A DNA stretch of 61,834 nt from Bacillota bacterium. GTDB lineage: Bacteria; Bacillota; Clostridia; Christensenellales; Pumilibacteraceae. This document shows, piece after piece, positions 36,480 to 43,634 of the stretch. A program made the translations under genes and the position numbers. The notes under the pieces are model-generated. The model did not search any database and was not told where the DNA came from. It saw nothing but the letters and a program-made list of their open reading frames with translations. The DNA lies in assembly GCA_009779975.1 (NCBI GenBank), contig WRAY01000013.1, positions 1 to 61,834 of the forward strand, written 5' to 3'. Each line of letters begins with the position of its first letter. Position 1 is the stretch's first letter.

Positions 36480-36500
36480 ATAATATTATGAGAGGTGTTT

Positions 36501-36923
36501 ATGCGCATAACATTCGGCGAAAGATTGGAAGATTTGCTTCAGGATGACTCTATGTCTGCTGATGCTTTTGCAAAGGAAATAGGTGTTTCCAATTCTACAG
36601 TTTCAAGATGGATACGAGAAAACACTCCTGCAAAATTAACTCAACTTCTAAAAATAGCATCCTTTTTTCAATACAGCGTTGACTATATTTGTGGGCGCAC
36701 AGATATTGAAAGCAAATTCAATCCTGTCACCCCAAATTTTCCGACACGACTCATTGACTTAATAGAAAAATCGAATGAAACTAAAGCCTTTATTTTTCAA
36801 AAACTTGGTCTTAACCGCCACGCTCTTTATGACTGGCGCAAGGGAACAATTCCTTTATCCACTCAACTCATAAACATTGCCGATTATTTTGATGTGACAA
36901 TCGATTATCTTATCGGTCTCTAA
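36501..36923 (+). CDS. Tandem-HTH (XRE/Cro type) repressor
   Basis: About 140 residues with two similar XRE domains: residues 1-66 (MSADAFAKEIGVSNSTVSRW, then YSVDYICG) and 75-140 (TKAFIFQKLGLNRHALYDW, then VTIDYLIGL). Each has the usual end motif DYL/IxG. The ATG at 36501 has AGAGG nearby; a GTG at 36495 is possible. Four operator-like repeats lie directly upstream, so it probably represses itself and the divergent small gene. Confidence 0.8.
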   Translation: MRITFGERLEDLLQDDSMSADAFAKEIGVSNSTVSRWIRENTPAKLTQLLKIASFFQYSVDYICGRTDIESKFNPVTPNFPTRLIDLIEKSNETKAFIFQKLGLNRHALYDWRKGTIPLSTQLINIADYFDVTIDYLIGL

Positions 36924-36947
36924 AAACCTTAATTTTATAAAAGGAAG

Positions 36948-36997
36948 TTTATGTCGATAAAATCTCCCTTGATTATCTTGTCGGTCGTGAAACTTAA
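36948..36997 (+). pseudogene. Remnant of an XRE regulator C-terminus
   Basis: Seventeen codons reading VYVDKISLDYLVGRET and a stop repeat the end of an XRE domain just after the intact regulator. It is a leftover of a duplication or of a deleted second regulator gene. Confidence 0.5.
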
Positions 36998-37061
36998 AAT
37001 TATACATACATAAACCAACGGATTATCACACATCAAATACTGAATAAAATCAATGGATTAA

Positions 37062-37340
37062 TGTAGGGGCGGATGTCCTCAGCCGCCCGCACAATATTTT
37101 ATTGGTTCGTTTTGTTAGAGTTAAATCGTGGTTGTCGTTTTCACATTGTGCGGGACGCCGAGAGCGGCGTCCCCTACAATAAATAAATTTCTTCTCAATG
37201 CCCGCACCTATAAAAAATAATTATGCTTTGAAAAACTCGTCAATATAATTTGTAGGGACGATTATTAATCGCCCGCACTTTATAAAAAACATTCATTATT
37301 AATCAATACCAATTCGGGCGGTAGATTTGCCACCTCTGTG
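37062..37340. repeat. Interspersed GTAGGGGC-type repeats
   Basis: At least three units: 37062-37095 (TGTAGGGGCGG...CCGCCCGCAC), 37145-37180 (inverse, GGGACGCCG...CGGCGTCCCCTACA) and 37251-37278 (TGTAGGGACG...CGCCCGCAC), plus a degenerate one near 37312. They fill the gap between the regulator and the acyltransferase gene; no gene is seen. Confidence 0.8.
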
Positions 37341-37426
37341 ATTTTTCTCTACGATAAATGATATATATTTAGCACTCTTAAAAATTTTTCATAATCTGTA
37401 AAATGTTCTTTGTAATTTGCATTCGC

Positions 37427-37455
37427 TTGCCAAACCTTTTTTTTTGTGCTATGCT
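37427..37455 (+). promoter_or_regulatory. Promoter of the acyltransferase-like gene, near-leaderless
   Basis: TTGCCA (37427-37432), 17-nt spacer, TATGCT (37450-37455), then 9 nt to the ATG at 37465. The leader would be about 3 nt and no ribosome site exists. Confidence 0.6.
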
Positions 37456-37464
37456 ACTTAATAA

Positions 37465-38592
37465 ATGACTGAGGCAACAACAACTTCATCAAAAGATGCA
37501 GAACTTCCAAAAATTATCAAAAAAAAGCATTCTGACAGAATTTGGGAAATAGACTTTTTAAGAGGTCTGTGTATTTTGCTTGTTATCATGGATCATTTGT
37601 TTTTCAATTTCACAGTATTCGATAATTTCGCAAGAGGTCTTGCAACCAATTTCAATGAAGTCCATAGTCCTTTTTTTGATGCTATGATAGACTTTGCTTT
37701 TATCTATCGAAGACATACCATACAAACGGCAGTTCGATTCGCAGTTGTGTTTGTCTTTATTCTTGTCTCAGGAGTTTCTTGTGCTTTTTCAAAAAACAAC
37801 GGAAAAAGAATACTAAAACTTCTTATGGGTTCTCTTGTCATAACTTTGATGACTATTGCTGTTTTCTTATTCAATAATATAACTCCAAGCACACCTCAGC
37901 AACCGGGCGTACCGCTTTCAGAATATACTAACTTTATTATAATTTCCGTTGTGTCAATTATCCTTCTCATCGGTATAACATATATGCTGATAAAAAGAAT
38001 CTGCAATAACAACTTATTTTTTCTCGCATCAACTCTTGTTGTGGTTGGTCTTTTGATTCTTGTTGTTTTTTTCGGGACTCGTCATCCAATTGCTCCTCTT
38101 CACAATGAAGGGGCAATTCTACCCGGAAATAACGACATTATTCTTTTCAGCATTTTGATGATTGTAGCGCTTTCTGTTTTAGTCTATCTGCTTGCAAAAA
38201 GACTTTGGGACAACAAATGGTTTTTCCTAGGGCTTGGAATAGTTATAATGGTCTTGTCCTTCACATTTGGTGGATTTTCTTATATTGATAGAGTGCCTGC
38301 ACTACGCGAATGGTCTTTTCTTAATGTTTTAGAAAGTTTAGCCGGAACAAGAATGTTTGGAGGGGACTGGTATGGAATTCTTCCTTGGACAGGCATGTTT
38401 TTGATTGGTGCGTTTTTTGGAAGAGTTTTGTATGCCGATAGAAAAACTTGTTTGCCTGTTCTAGTCGGCAAATGGCATGTGCCAATATCATTCTGCGGAA
38501 GAAAAACACTTTTAGTTTATGTGATCCACCAGCCTGCTATTATTTTAGTAATGGCAATAATAGCGTTAATCGCAGGATACAGGTTTTGGTAG
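37465..38592 (+). CDS. DUF1624/HGSNAT-like membrane acyltransferase
   Basis: 375 residues with about 8-10 membrane segments. The N-terminal RIWEIDFLRGLCILLVIMDH is the hallmark of the heparan-alpha-glucosaminide N-acetyltransferase catalytic-like family (DUF1624), with the conserved Asp-Arg and His. These proteins are thought to transfer acetyl groups across the membrane to surface sugars. Near the C-terminus W.GILPWTGMFLIGAFFGR is also typical. A 15-bp palindrome followed by T-rich DNA downstream (38654-38690) can terminate it. Confidence 0.8.
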   Translation: MTEATTTSSKDAELPKIIKKKHSDRIWEIDFLRGLCILLVIMDHLFFNFTVFDNFARGLATNFNEVHSPFFDAMIDFAFIYRRHTIQTAVRFAVVFVFILVSGVSCAFSKNNGKRILKLLMGSLVITLMTIAVFLFNNITPSTPQQPGVPLSEYTNFIIISVVSIILLIGITYMLIKRICNNNLFFLASTLVVVGLLILVVFFGTRHPIAPLHNEGAILPGNNDIILFSILMIVALSVLVYLLAKRLWDNKWFFLGLGIVIMVLSFTFGGFSYIDRVPALREWSFLNVLESLAGTRMFGGDWYGILPWTGMFLIGAFFGRVLYADRKTCLPVLVGKWHVPISFCGRKTLLVYVIHQPAIILVMAIIALIAGYRFW

Positions 38593-38618
38593 TTTTGCAA
38601 AGAACAAAGGACAAATAA

Positions 38619-38723
38619 TGTTTCACGGGAAACATTTATATATTTCGACATTCATTGACAATGTTTCATGTGAAACATTGTCAATTTTTATTTTAACATG
38701 TCGAAAATGTTTCACGGGAAACA
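38619..38723. promoter_or_regulatory. Three parS-like sites upstream of parB
   Basis: TGTTTCACGGGAAACA at 38619-38634 and 38708-38723, and TGTTTCATGTGAAACA at 38662-38677. Each differs by one base from the Bacillus parS consensus TGTTNCACGTGAAACA. The middle site is the core of a longer palindrome (38654-38685, 15-bp arms). ParB encoded downstream should load here as a CTP-dependent clamp. Confidence 0.85.
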
Positions 38724-38788
38724 TTCTTCAAGATGCAAACAGCATAATGCCCTTGCTTATAAATATTAGTAAATTTATATAAAAACAA

Positions 38789-38817
38789 TTGACAGGACTT
38801 GTCCGCATGTATATAAT
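38789..38817 (+). promoter_or_regulatory. Sigma-A promoter of parB
   Basis: TTGACA (38789-38794), 17-nt spacer, TATAAT (38812-38817); the ATG at 38841 has GGAGG 8 nt upstream. The parS sites lie just upstream of this promoter, so ParB spreading may repress it. Confidence 0.85.
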
Positions 38818-38840
38818 ACCAATATACGGAGGTATTAAAA

Positions 38841-39725
38841 ATGCAAAGAAAATCAGTAGGCAAAGGTTTATCCGCTCTTATGGGCGAAGCCGAAATAGAA
38901 TATGGGATTAAATTCGAACCAAAAGGGGTCGAGGTTGTTGATTTGAAAGGGGGTGCGGCATTAGAAATAGAATTAGACAATATATTTGCTAACCCGAATC
39001 AACCGAGGAAAACCTTTGATGAAAATGCTCTAATGGAATTGACAAATTCAATAAGGGTGCATGGCGTTATATCGCCTGTTGTTGTGGTCAAATCGGATAA
39101 CCGCTTTATGCTTATTGCGGGCGAAAGAAGGTATCGTGCCGCAAAAAAAGCGGGGCTTAGAAGAATCCCGGCAATAGTCAGAGACTACACCGAAAAGCAA
39201 ATCAAAGAACTGTCGCTGATTGACAATCTTCAGCGAGAGGACTTGAATATAATCGAAACCGCTAGTTACATAAAGGAATTAATGGCTGCCTATGACTACA
39301 CACAAGAAGAAATTGCCGAACGCATAGGAAAATCGAGACCGTATGTGACAAATATTTTAAGGCTTTTGACACTAACGCCGGAGGTAAAAGTGCTTATCGC
39401 AGAAGACCGCCTGAGCGTCGGACATGCAAGATGCCTCGTTGTGGTCACAGACAAAGTTGACCAAATCCGCCTTGCACTAATAGGCTGCGATGATAAAAAA
39501 AGTGTCCGTGAATTTGAGCAACTGGTAAAACTGCATGTCCATGGTAAAAAAGAAAAAATACAAACCCCTCAAAGTTTAGAACTAAGAGATTTGTGCGAAA
39601 CAATGAAAAAGACCCTCAAAACAAAGGTCACAATCTTAGGCAACGACAATAAAGGAAGAATTTTCATTGATTATTTTTCAAGAGATGACCTTGAACGCAT
39701 TCGTGAGATTCTACTAAACAACTAA
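38841..39725 (+). CDS. parB: Chromosome-partition protein ParB (Spo0J family)
   Basis: 294 residues. The CTP-binding N-domain has NPNQPRKTFDE (about 52) and GERRYRAAK (about 95), followed by ENLQR-like DNLQREDLN and the parS-reading HTH (YTQEEIAERIGKSRPYVTN, about 155). Length is usual for Spo0J. It centres on parS and organises the origin region for segregation and sporulation. parA/soj is not adjacent on either side, which is unusual. The stop codon begins the left arm of a 38-bp hairpin. Confidence 0.93.
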   Translation: MQRKSVGKGLSALMGEAEIEYGIKFEPKGVEVVDLKGGAALEIELDNIFANPNQPRKTFDENALMELTNSIRVHGVISPVVVVKSDNRFMLIAGERRYRAAKKAGLRRIPAIVRDYTEKQIKELSLIDNLQREDLNIIETASYIKELMAAYDYTQEEIAERIGKSRPYVTNILRLLTLTPEVKVLIAEDRLSVGHARCLVVVTDKVDQIRLALIGCDDKKSVREFEQLVKLHVHGKKEKIQTPQSLELRDLCETMKKTLKTKVTILGNDNKGRIFIDYFSRDDLERIREILLNN

Positions 39726-39822
39726 AACTAAATTACAAAGGACAGTGGACAAATGACAAATGTTGATATATTTAGTTCAACCTTATTTGTCCTTTGTCCA
39801 CTGTCCTTTGTAATTTAGTTTT
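39724..39822. terminator. Long near-perfect hairpin between parB and yabQ
   Basis: Two 38-nt arms (39724-39761 and 39785-39822) pair with one mismatch. They consist of AAAGGACAGTGGACAAATGACAAAT-like short tandem units. The arms overlap the stop codons of both convergent genes, so the structure can end both transcripts. Confidence 0.75.
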
Positions 39823-40102
39823 CCTCAAATTTTCTCTTAAATATTTTCCCAAACGGCACTAACATCACTCCAAAAAAACCTGCTATTGTTCCTGCCAGCA
39901 TAAAGATATGAAACTCTCCTCCGGCAGCAAAGAACGAAATCAAATAGAATCCTCCAAAACTAATTAGACACCAAAAAACATCGAGTGCTATTTTTAATGC
40001 TCGATTTTTTCCATATTTTGCCAATTTAGTTTGTCCGATAAATAAAATTCGCAAAACAACACCAAAGGCGATTGATATTAGGAATAAATATATTTGATGC
40101 AT
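39815..40102 (-). CDS. yabQ: Spore cortex biosynthesis protein YabQ-like
   Basis: 95 residues with three membrane segments, as in YabQ, followed by a basic tail (GKIFKRKFEEN). It lies just after yabP on the same strand, the conserved pair in spore formers. YabQ sits in the outer forespore membrane and is needed for cortex formation. A hairpin made of short repeats separates it from yabP. Confidence 0.7.
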   Translation of the reverse strand: MHQIYLFLISIAFGVVLRILFIGQTKLAKYGKNRALKIALDVFWCLISFGGFYLISFFAAGGEFHIFMLAGTIAGFFGVMLVPFGKIFKRKFEEN

Positions 40103-40110
40103 AATATCAG

Positions 40111-40190
40111 AAATTACAAATTACAGTTTACAAATGTTGATAAATTAAACTTTTCTTTATTTGTAATTTGTAAACTGTAATTTGTAATTT
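40111..40190. repeat. Inverted short-repeat hairpin between yabP and yabQ
   Basis: Perfect 25-nt arms (40111-40135 with 40166-40190) of the AAATTACAAATTACAG class. The right arm touches the yabP stop codon. Confidence 0.75.
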
Positions 40191-40497
40191 ATTTAAATAT
40201 TTTCTTCAAAACGCTTCCGCTTTTCTCGGCGCTTGCTCCGCTATATTTGAAACTGTTAACCCATCCTTCAATGCTTAAATATCCGCTCTCAGCATCAAAC
40301 TTGACAATCTTAAAATCTGCTCCATTCAAAATCAATCCGCCTTCACTTGTTAAAAGCGAAATCAAATTCTCGTTTGATGAAATTACTTTTTCAACCCCTT
40401 GAAGGCTTACTCTTTGCCGCCTGTCAATATTTATTGAGTGAGAACGCTTGTTGACTGACGAAGATGGGTTTGTTGTTTTAGTTTGGTTTGTTTCCAT
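40189..40497 (-). CDS. yabP: Sporulation protein YabP
   Basis: 102 residues from the ATG at 40497 (METNQTK). Residues about 20-85 fit the YabP/YqfC family: HSINIDRRQRVSLQGVEKVI, then LILNGADFKIVKFD and GYLSIEGWVNSFKY. It acts in cortex assembly during sporulation, together with YabQ. A longer reading to 40533 would use codons from the upstream repeat and is less likely. Confidence 0.85.
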   Translation of the reverse strand: METNQTKTTNPSSSVNKRSHSINIDRRQRVSLQGVEKVISSNENLISLLTSEGGLILNGADFKIVKFDAESGYLSIEGWVNSFKYSGASAEKSGSVLKKIFK

Positions 40498-40513
40498 AAA
40501 ATTCTCTTTTAAA

Positions 40514-40600
40514 TTACAAAGAACAGTGGACAAATTAAAAATGTTGATAAATTTATTTTGACCTTATTTGTCCTTTGCAAACTGTAATTTGTAATTTACT
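40514..40600. repeat. Imperfect inverted short repeats between yabP and tex
   Basis: A left arm of the AAATTACAAAGAACAGTGGAC class (about 40513-40537) faces a right arm combining ATTTGTCCTTTGCAAACTG and TAATTTGTAATTT (about 40567-40598). Both classes also occur in the two preceding hairpins, but here the arms have diverged. Confidence 0.65.
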
Positions 40601-40618
40601 AATTTATATGCTAAACAG

Positions 40619-40647
40619 TTGCAACAATATGTCTGTTGTGGTAAACT
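40619..40647 (+). promoter_or_regulatory. Promoter of tex, leaderless geometry
   Basis: TTGCAA (40619-40624), 17-nt spacer, TAAACT (40642-40647), then exactly 6 nt to the ATG at 40654. There is no ribosome site. Confidence 0.6.
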
Positions 40648-40653
40648 AACCCC

Positions 40654-43014
40654 ATGGACATTAAAAAGAAATTATCGGAAGAATTTAATCTCAAGTTAGA
40701 GTATTCGTCTAACTTAGTCGACCTCTTGAGCGACCCTGAAAATACCGTGCCGTTTATTGCACGCTATCGGAAAGAAATGCACGGCGAATGCGATGACCAA
40801 GTTATTCGTGAATTTGCCGACAGATTAACATATTTGAACAATCTCATCAAAAGAAAAGAAGAGGTTAAAAAATCCATTGAAGAACAAGAAAAATGGACTG
40901 ACGAATTGGCAGCGGCACTTGAATCTGCTCAAACTTTGACTGAGGTTGAAGATATCTACCGCCCCTACAAGCAGAAAAAGAAAACAAGAGCGTCTGTTGC
41001 AATTGCAAAAGGACTTGAGCCGCTTGCAGATATTATCCAAGCACAAGAGTTAAAAACTGTTGACTTTGATGAACTTTGCGCTCCATATATCGTAACAAGC
41101 GAAGATATTGATGCAAAACTTCATGTTGCAACAACCGAAGATGCTTTAAACGGAGCATGCGACATCATTGCTGAACGCATTTCAGACGATGCAGCACTTC
41201 GCAAAATCCTTCGTGAACTTCTTCATGCTGACGGCTTAATCAACGCAAAACTTGAGCCTAAAGACGAAAAGAACGAAAAAGTCAAAATTTTCGAAATGTA
41301 TAAAGAGCATTCGGAAAAAATCGCAACAATCGTTCCTCATAGAATTTTGGCGATTAATCGCGGAGAAAACGAAGAATGTTTGAAAGTTCATTTATCGGTT
41401 GACGAAGAAACGGCACTTAACAAAATTAGAGGCTTGTTCAAAAAAGAAAGTGTATTTAACGAATTGATGGAGCGAACTATTGCGGATAGTTACAAACGAT
41501 TAATTTTCCCGTCAGTTGAAAATGAAGTTCGAGGAGAATTGTTTGAAGTTGCATCTGAACAAGCAATTAAAATGTTTGAAGTGAATTTAAAACCGCTTCT
41601 AATGTCTCCGCCGCTAAAAGGAAAGGTTATTCTGGGTCTTGACCCCGGTTTTAGAACAGGCTGCAAAATTGCAGTAATTGACGAAGAAGGAAATGTTTTA
41701 GACACAACCGTTATTTATCCCACTCCTCCTCAGCAAAGAATAAAAGAAAGCACAGAAGTCTTAACAAAACTTATCAAAAAACATAACATTGATGTTATTG
41801 CTATCGGAAACGGAACTGCGTCAAAAGAGAGTGAAATTTTTGTCGCAGGTCTAATCAAAGAACTTGACCGCCCCGTTAACTATATTGTTGTCAATGAAGC
41901 GGGTGCATCAGTTTATAGTGCCTCAAAACTCGCCGCTGAAGAATTCCCGGATTTGGATTTAACAGCAAGAAGTGCAGTATCTATTGCAAGAAGACTTCTT
42001 GACCCATTGGCAGAGTTAATCAAAATCGACACAAAAAGCATAGGAGTCGGCCAATACCAGCACGACATGCCAAAAGCAAGACTAACCCAAGTCTTAGACG
42101 GTGTTGTTGAAGATTGCGTTAACAGTGTCGGCGTTGATTTAAATTCCGCTTCTTATTCACTAATGGCATATATTTCGGGACTTAACACCTCAATTGCAAA
42201 AAATATTGTTGAATATCGCAAAGAAAAACCCTTCAAATCAAGGGATGAGTTGTTAAAAGTCAAAAAACTAGGACCGAAAGCCTATGAGCAATGTGCAGGA
42301 TTTTTGAGAATTTTGAAAGGTGAAAATATTTTAGACAACACTTCAGTCCACCCCGAGTCCTATGAAGCAACTGAAAAACTTCTCAAAAAATACGAGTATT
42401 CCGACGCTGATGTTAAAGAAGGTAAATTAACCGATCTTGCCAATAAAGTTGCAAGAGAAGGCTCAAGTAAAGTTGCAGATGAAATTGGGATTGGTGAACC
42501 AACTCTTAATGACATAGTCAAAGAATTAATGCGTCCGGGAAGAGATATCCGTGAAGATTTGCCTCCGCCGATTTTAAGAGACGACCTTTTAGACATAAAA
42601 GACTTAAAAGAAGGCATGGAAATCATCGGAACTGTCAGAAATGTTATCGACTTCGGTGCTTTTATTGACATCGGAGTTCACCATGACGGACTTTGCCACA
42701 TCAGCGAAATCAGTGATGACTTCATTAAACATCCATCTCAGGCTTTAACTGTCGGCGACATAGTAAAAGCCAGAGTTATCGGAGTTGATGTTGCTAAAAA
42801 CAGAATAAATCTTTCCCTTAAAACTCCGGGCTCAAAACCAATAAGACAGCCAAAAGAAGGCGGTAGTTCACAAAAAGACAGAGACCGTTTAAGAACAGAC
42901 AGAAATGACAGACCACACTTCAATCGTGACAGCCGTCCTCCAAAACAAGAAGAAAGCCTTGAAGACAAACTAAAAGCACTGCAAGGAAAGTTTGGTCACA
43001 ATAAAAGAAAATAA
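40654..43014 (+). CDS. tex: Tex family transcription accessory protein
   Basis: 786 residues, full length for Tex. Order: N-terminal helical HTH-rich region (about 1-310), YqgF/RNase H-like domain (ILGLDPGFRTGCKIAVID, about 326), helix-hairpin-helix region (VGVDLNSAS and FKSRDELLKVKKLGPKAYEQCAGFL, about 490-560), an S1 RNA-binding domain (GTVRNVIDFGAFIDIGVHHDGLCHIS in two parts, about 650-725), and a charged tail. It binds nucleic acid and supports transcription. It is followed by a strong terminator. Confidence 0.95.
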   Translation: MDIKKKLSEEFNLKLEYSSNLVDLLSDPENTVPFIARYRKEMHGECDDQVIREFADRLTYLNNLIKRKEEVKKSIEEQEKWTDELAAALESAQTLTEVEDIYRPYKQKKKTRASVAIAKGLEPLADIIQAQELKTVDFDELCAPYIVTSEDIDAKLHVATTEDALNGACDIIAERISDDAALRKILRELLHADGLINAKLEPKDEKNEKVKIFEMYKEHSEKIATIVPHRILAINRGENEECLKVHLSVDEETALNKIRGLFKKESVFNELMERTIADSYKRLIFPSVENEVRGELFEVASEQAIKMFEVNLKPLLMSPPLKGKVILGLDPGFRTGCKIAVIDEEGNVLDTTVIYPTPPQQRIKESTEVLTKLIKKHNIDVIAIGNGTASKESEIFVAGLIKELDRPVNYIVVNEAGASVYSASKLAAEEFPDLDLTARSAVSIARRLLDPLAELIKIDTKSIGVGQYQHDMPKARLTQVLDGVVEDCVNSVGVDLNSASYSLMAYISGLNTSIAKNIVEYRKEKPFKSRDELLKVKKLGPKAYEQCAGFLRILKGENILDNTSVHPESYEATEKLLKKYEYSDADVKEGKLTDLANKVAREGSSKVADEIGIGEPTLNDIVKELMRPGRDIREDLPPPILRDDLLDIKDLKEGMEIIGTVRNVIDFGAFIDIGVHHDGLCHISEISDDFIKHPSQALTVGDIVKARVIGVDVAKNRINLSLKTPGSKPIRQPKEGGSSQKDRDRLRTDRNDRPHFNRDSRPPKQEESLEDKLKALQGKFGHNKRK

Positions 43015-43112
43015 AAATTTATAAAGTAAAATATATTTATATTTTTTATTCTAATTTTATTTAATTTTAATTATTTACTTTTCATATAATTAATAATCCT
43101 TCATTTAGCAAT

Positions 43113-43160
43113 AAAGTTATCCACAATTGTGTATAAAATTGTGGATAACTTTTTATTTTT
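43113..43160 (+). terminator. Terminator of tex containing two DnaA-box 9-mers
   Basis: Perfect 16-bp stem (43113-43128 with 43137-43152), 8-nt loop and T-rich tail. Each arm contains TTATCCACA (43117-43125 and, inverted, 43140-43148), the DnaA-box consensus. Confidence 0.8.
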
Positions 43161-43510
43161 TAATTTAATAAAAATAAATTCTATAATAATTTCAAATTTT
43201 TATACTTTATTTTTCACCTTTAACTTTTAATATTTCATCTAAATTTATTTAACCACATCAATGTCTTTAAAATGTTTATAATATTTTTCATCTTTAAATT
43301 TTTCTCCACAATTTTTAAGATTTCAAATACTGTTTTTTACCTCATTTTTTACCTATTTTATATACTTATCCACCATATCCACATTTTCACCTTGCCTACT
43401 ACAAAAAATTAAAACTAAATATAATTAATAAATAATAATATACAAATAAATATGAAAAATAAATGTCTAAAAAATGAATAAATTAAATATACATTTTTAT
43501 TAAATAAGTA
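43153..43510. other. AT-rich gap with further DnaA-box-like 9-mers
   Basis: No gene is seen. The stretch is strikingly AT-rich even for this genome. Two adjacent near-consensus DnaA boxes, TTATCCACC (43366-43374) and ATATCCACA (43375-43383), stand in it, with another CTCCACA near 43303. It may be part of an origin or only a DnaA titration site. Confidence 0.4.
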
Positions 43511-43539
43511 TTGACATGTTATATATAATATAGTATAAT
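43511..43539 (+). promoter_or_regulatory. Sigma-A promoter of the 2,047-residue lipoprotein
   Basis: TTGACA (43511-43516), 17-nt spacer, TATAAT (43534-43539). The leader is about 90 nt and ends in an AAAGGA ribosome site. Confidence 0.85.
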
Positions 43540-43634
43540 AAATGTTAATAAAATAGAAAATAAGTAGTGTCCATGTGAGAACTGGGCACTCAATTTTCGT
43601 GACTAATTTAAAACAATTAGAAAGGACTAAAAAA

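Noticed and set aside
38654-38685. Palindrome as a plain terminator of the acyltransferase gene
   Set aside because: Its core matches parS with one mismatch and two more such sites flank it; it may serve both roles.
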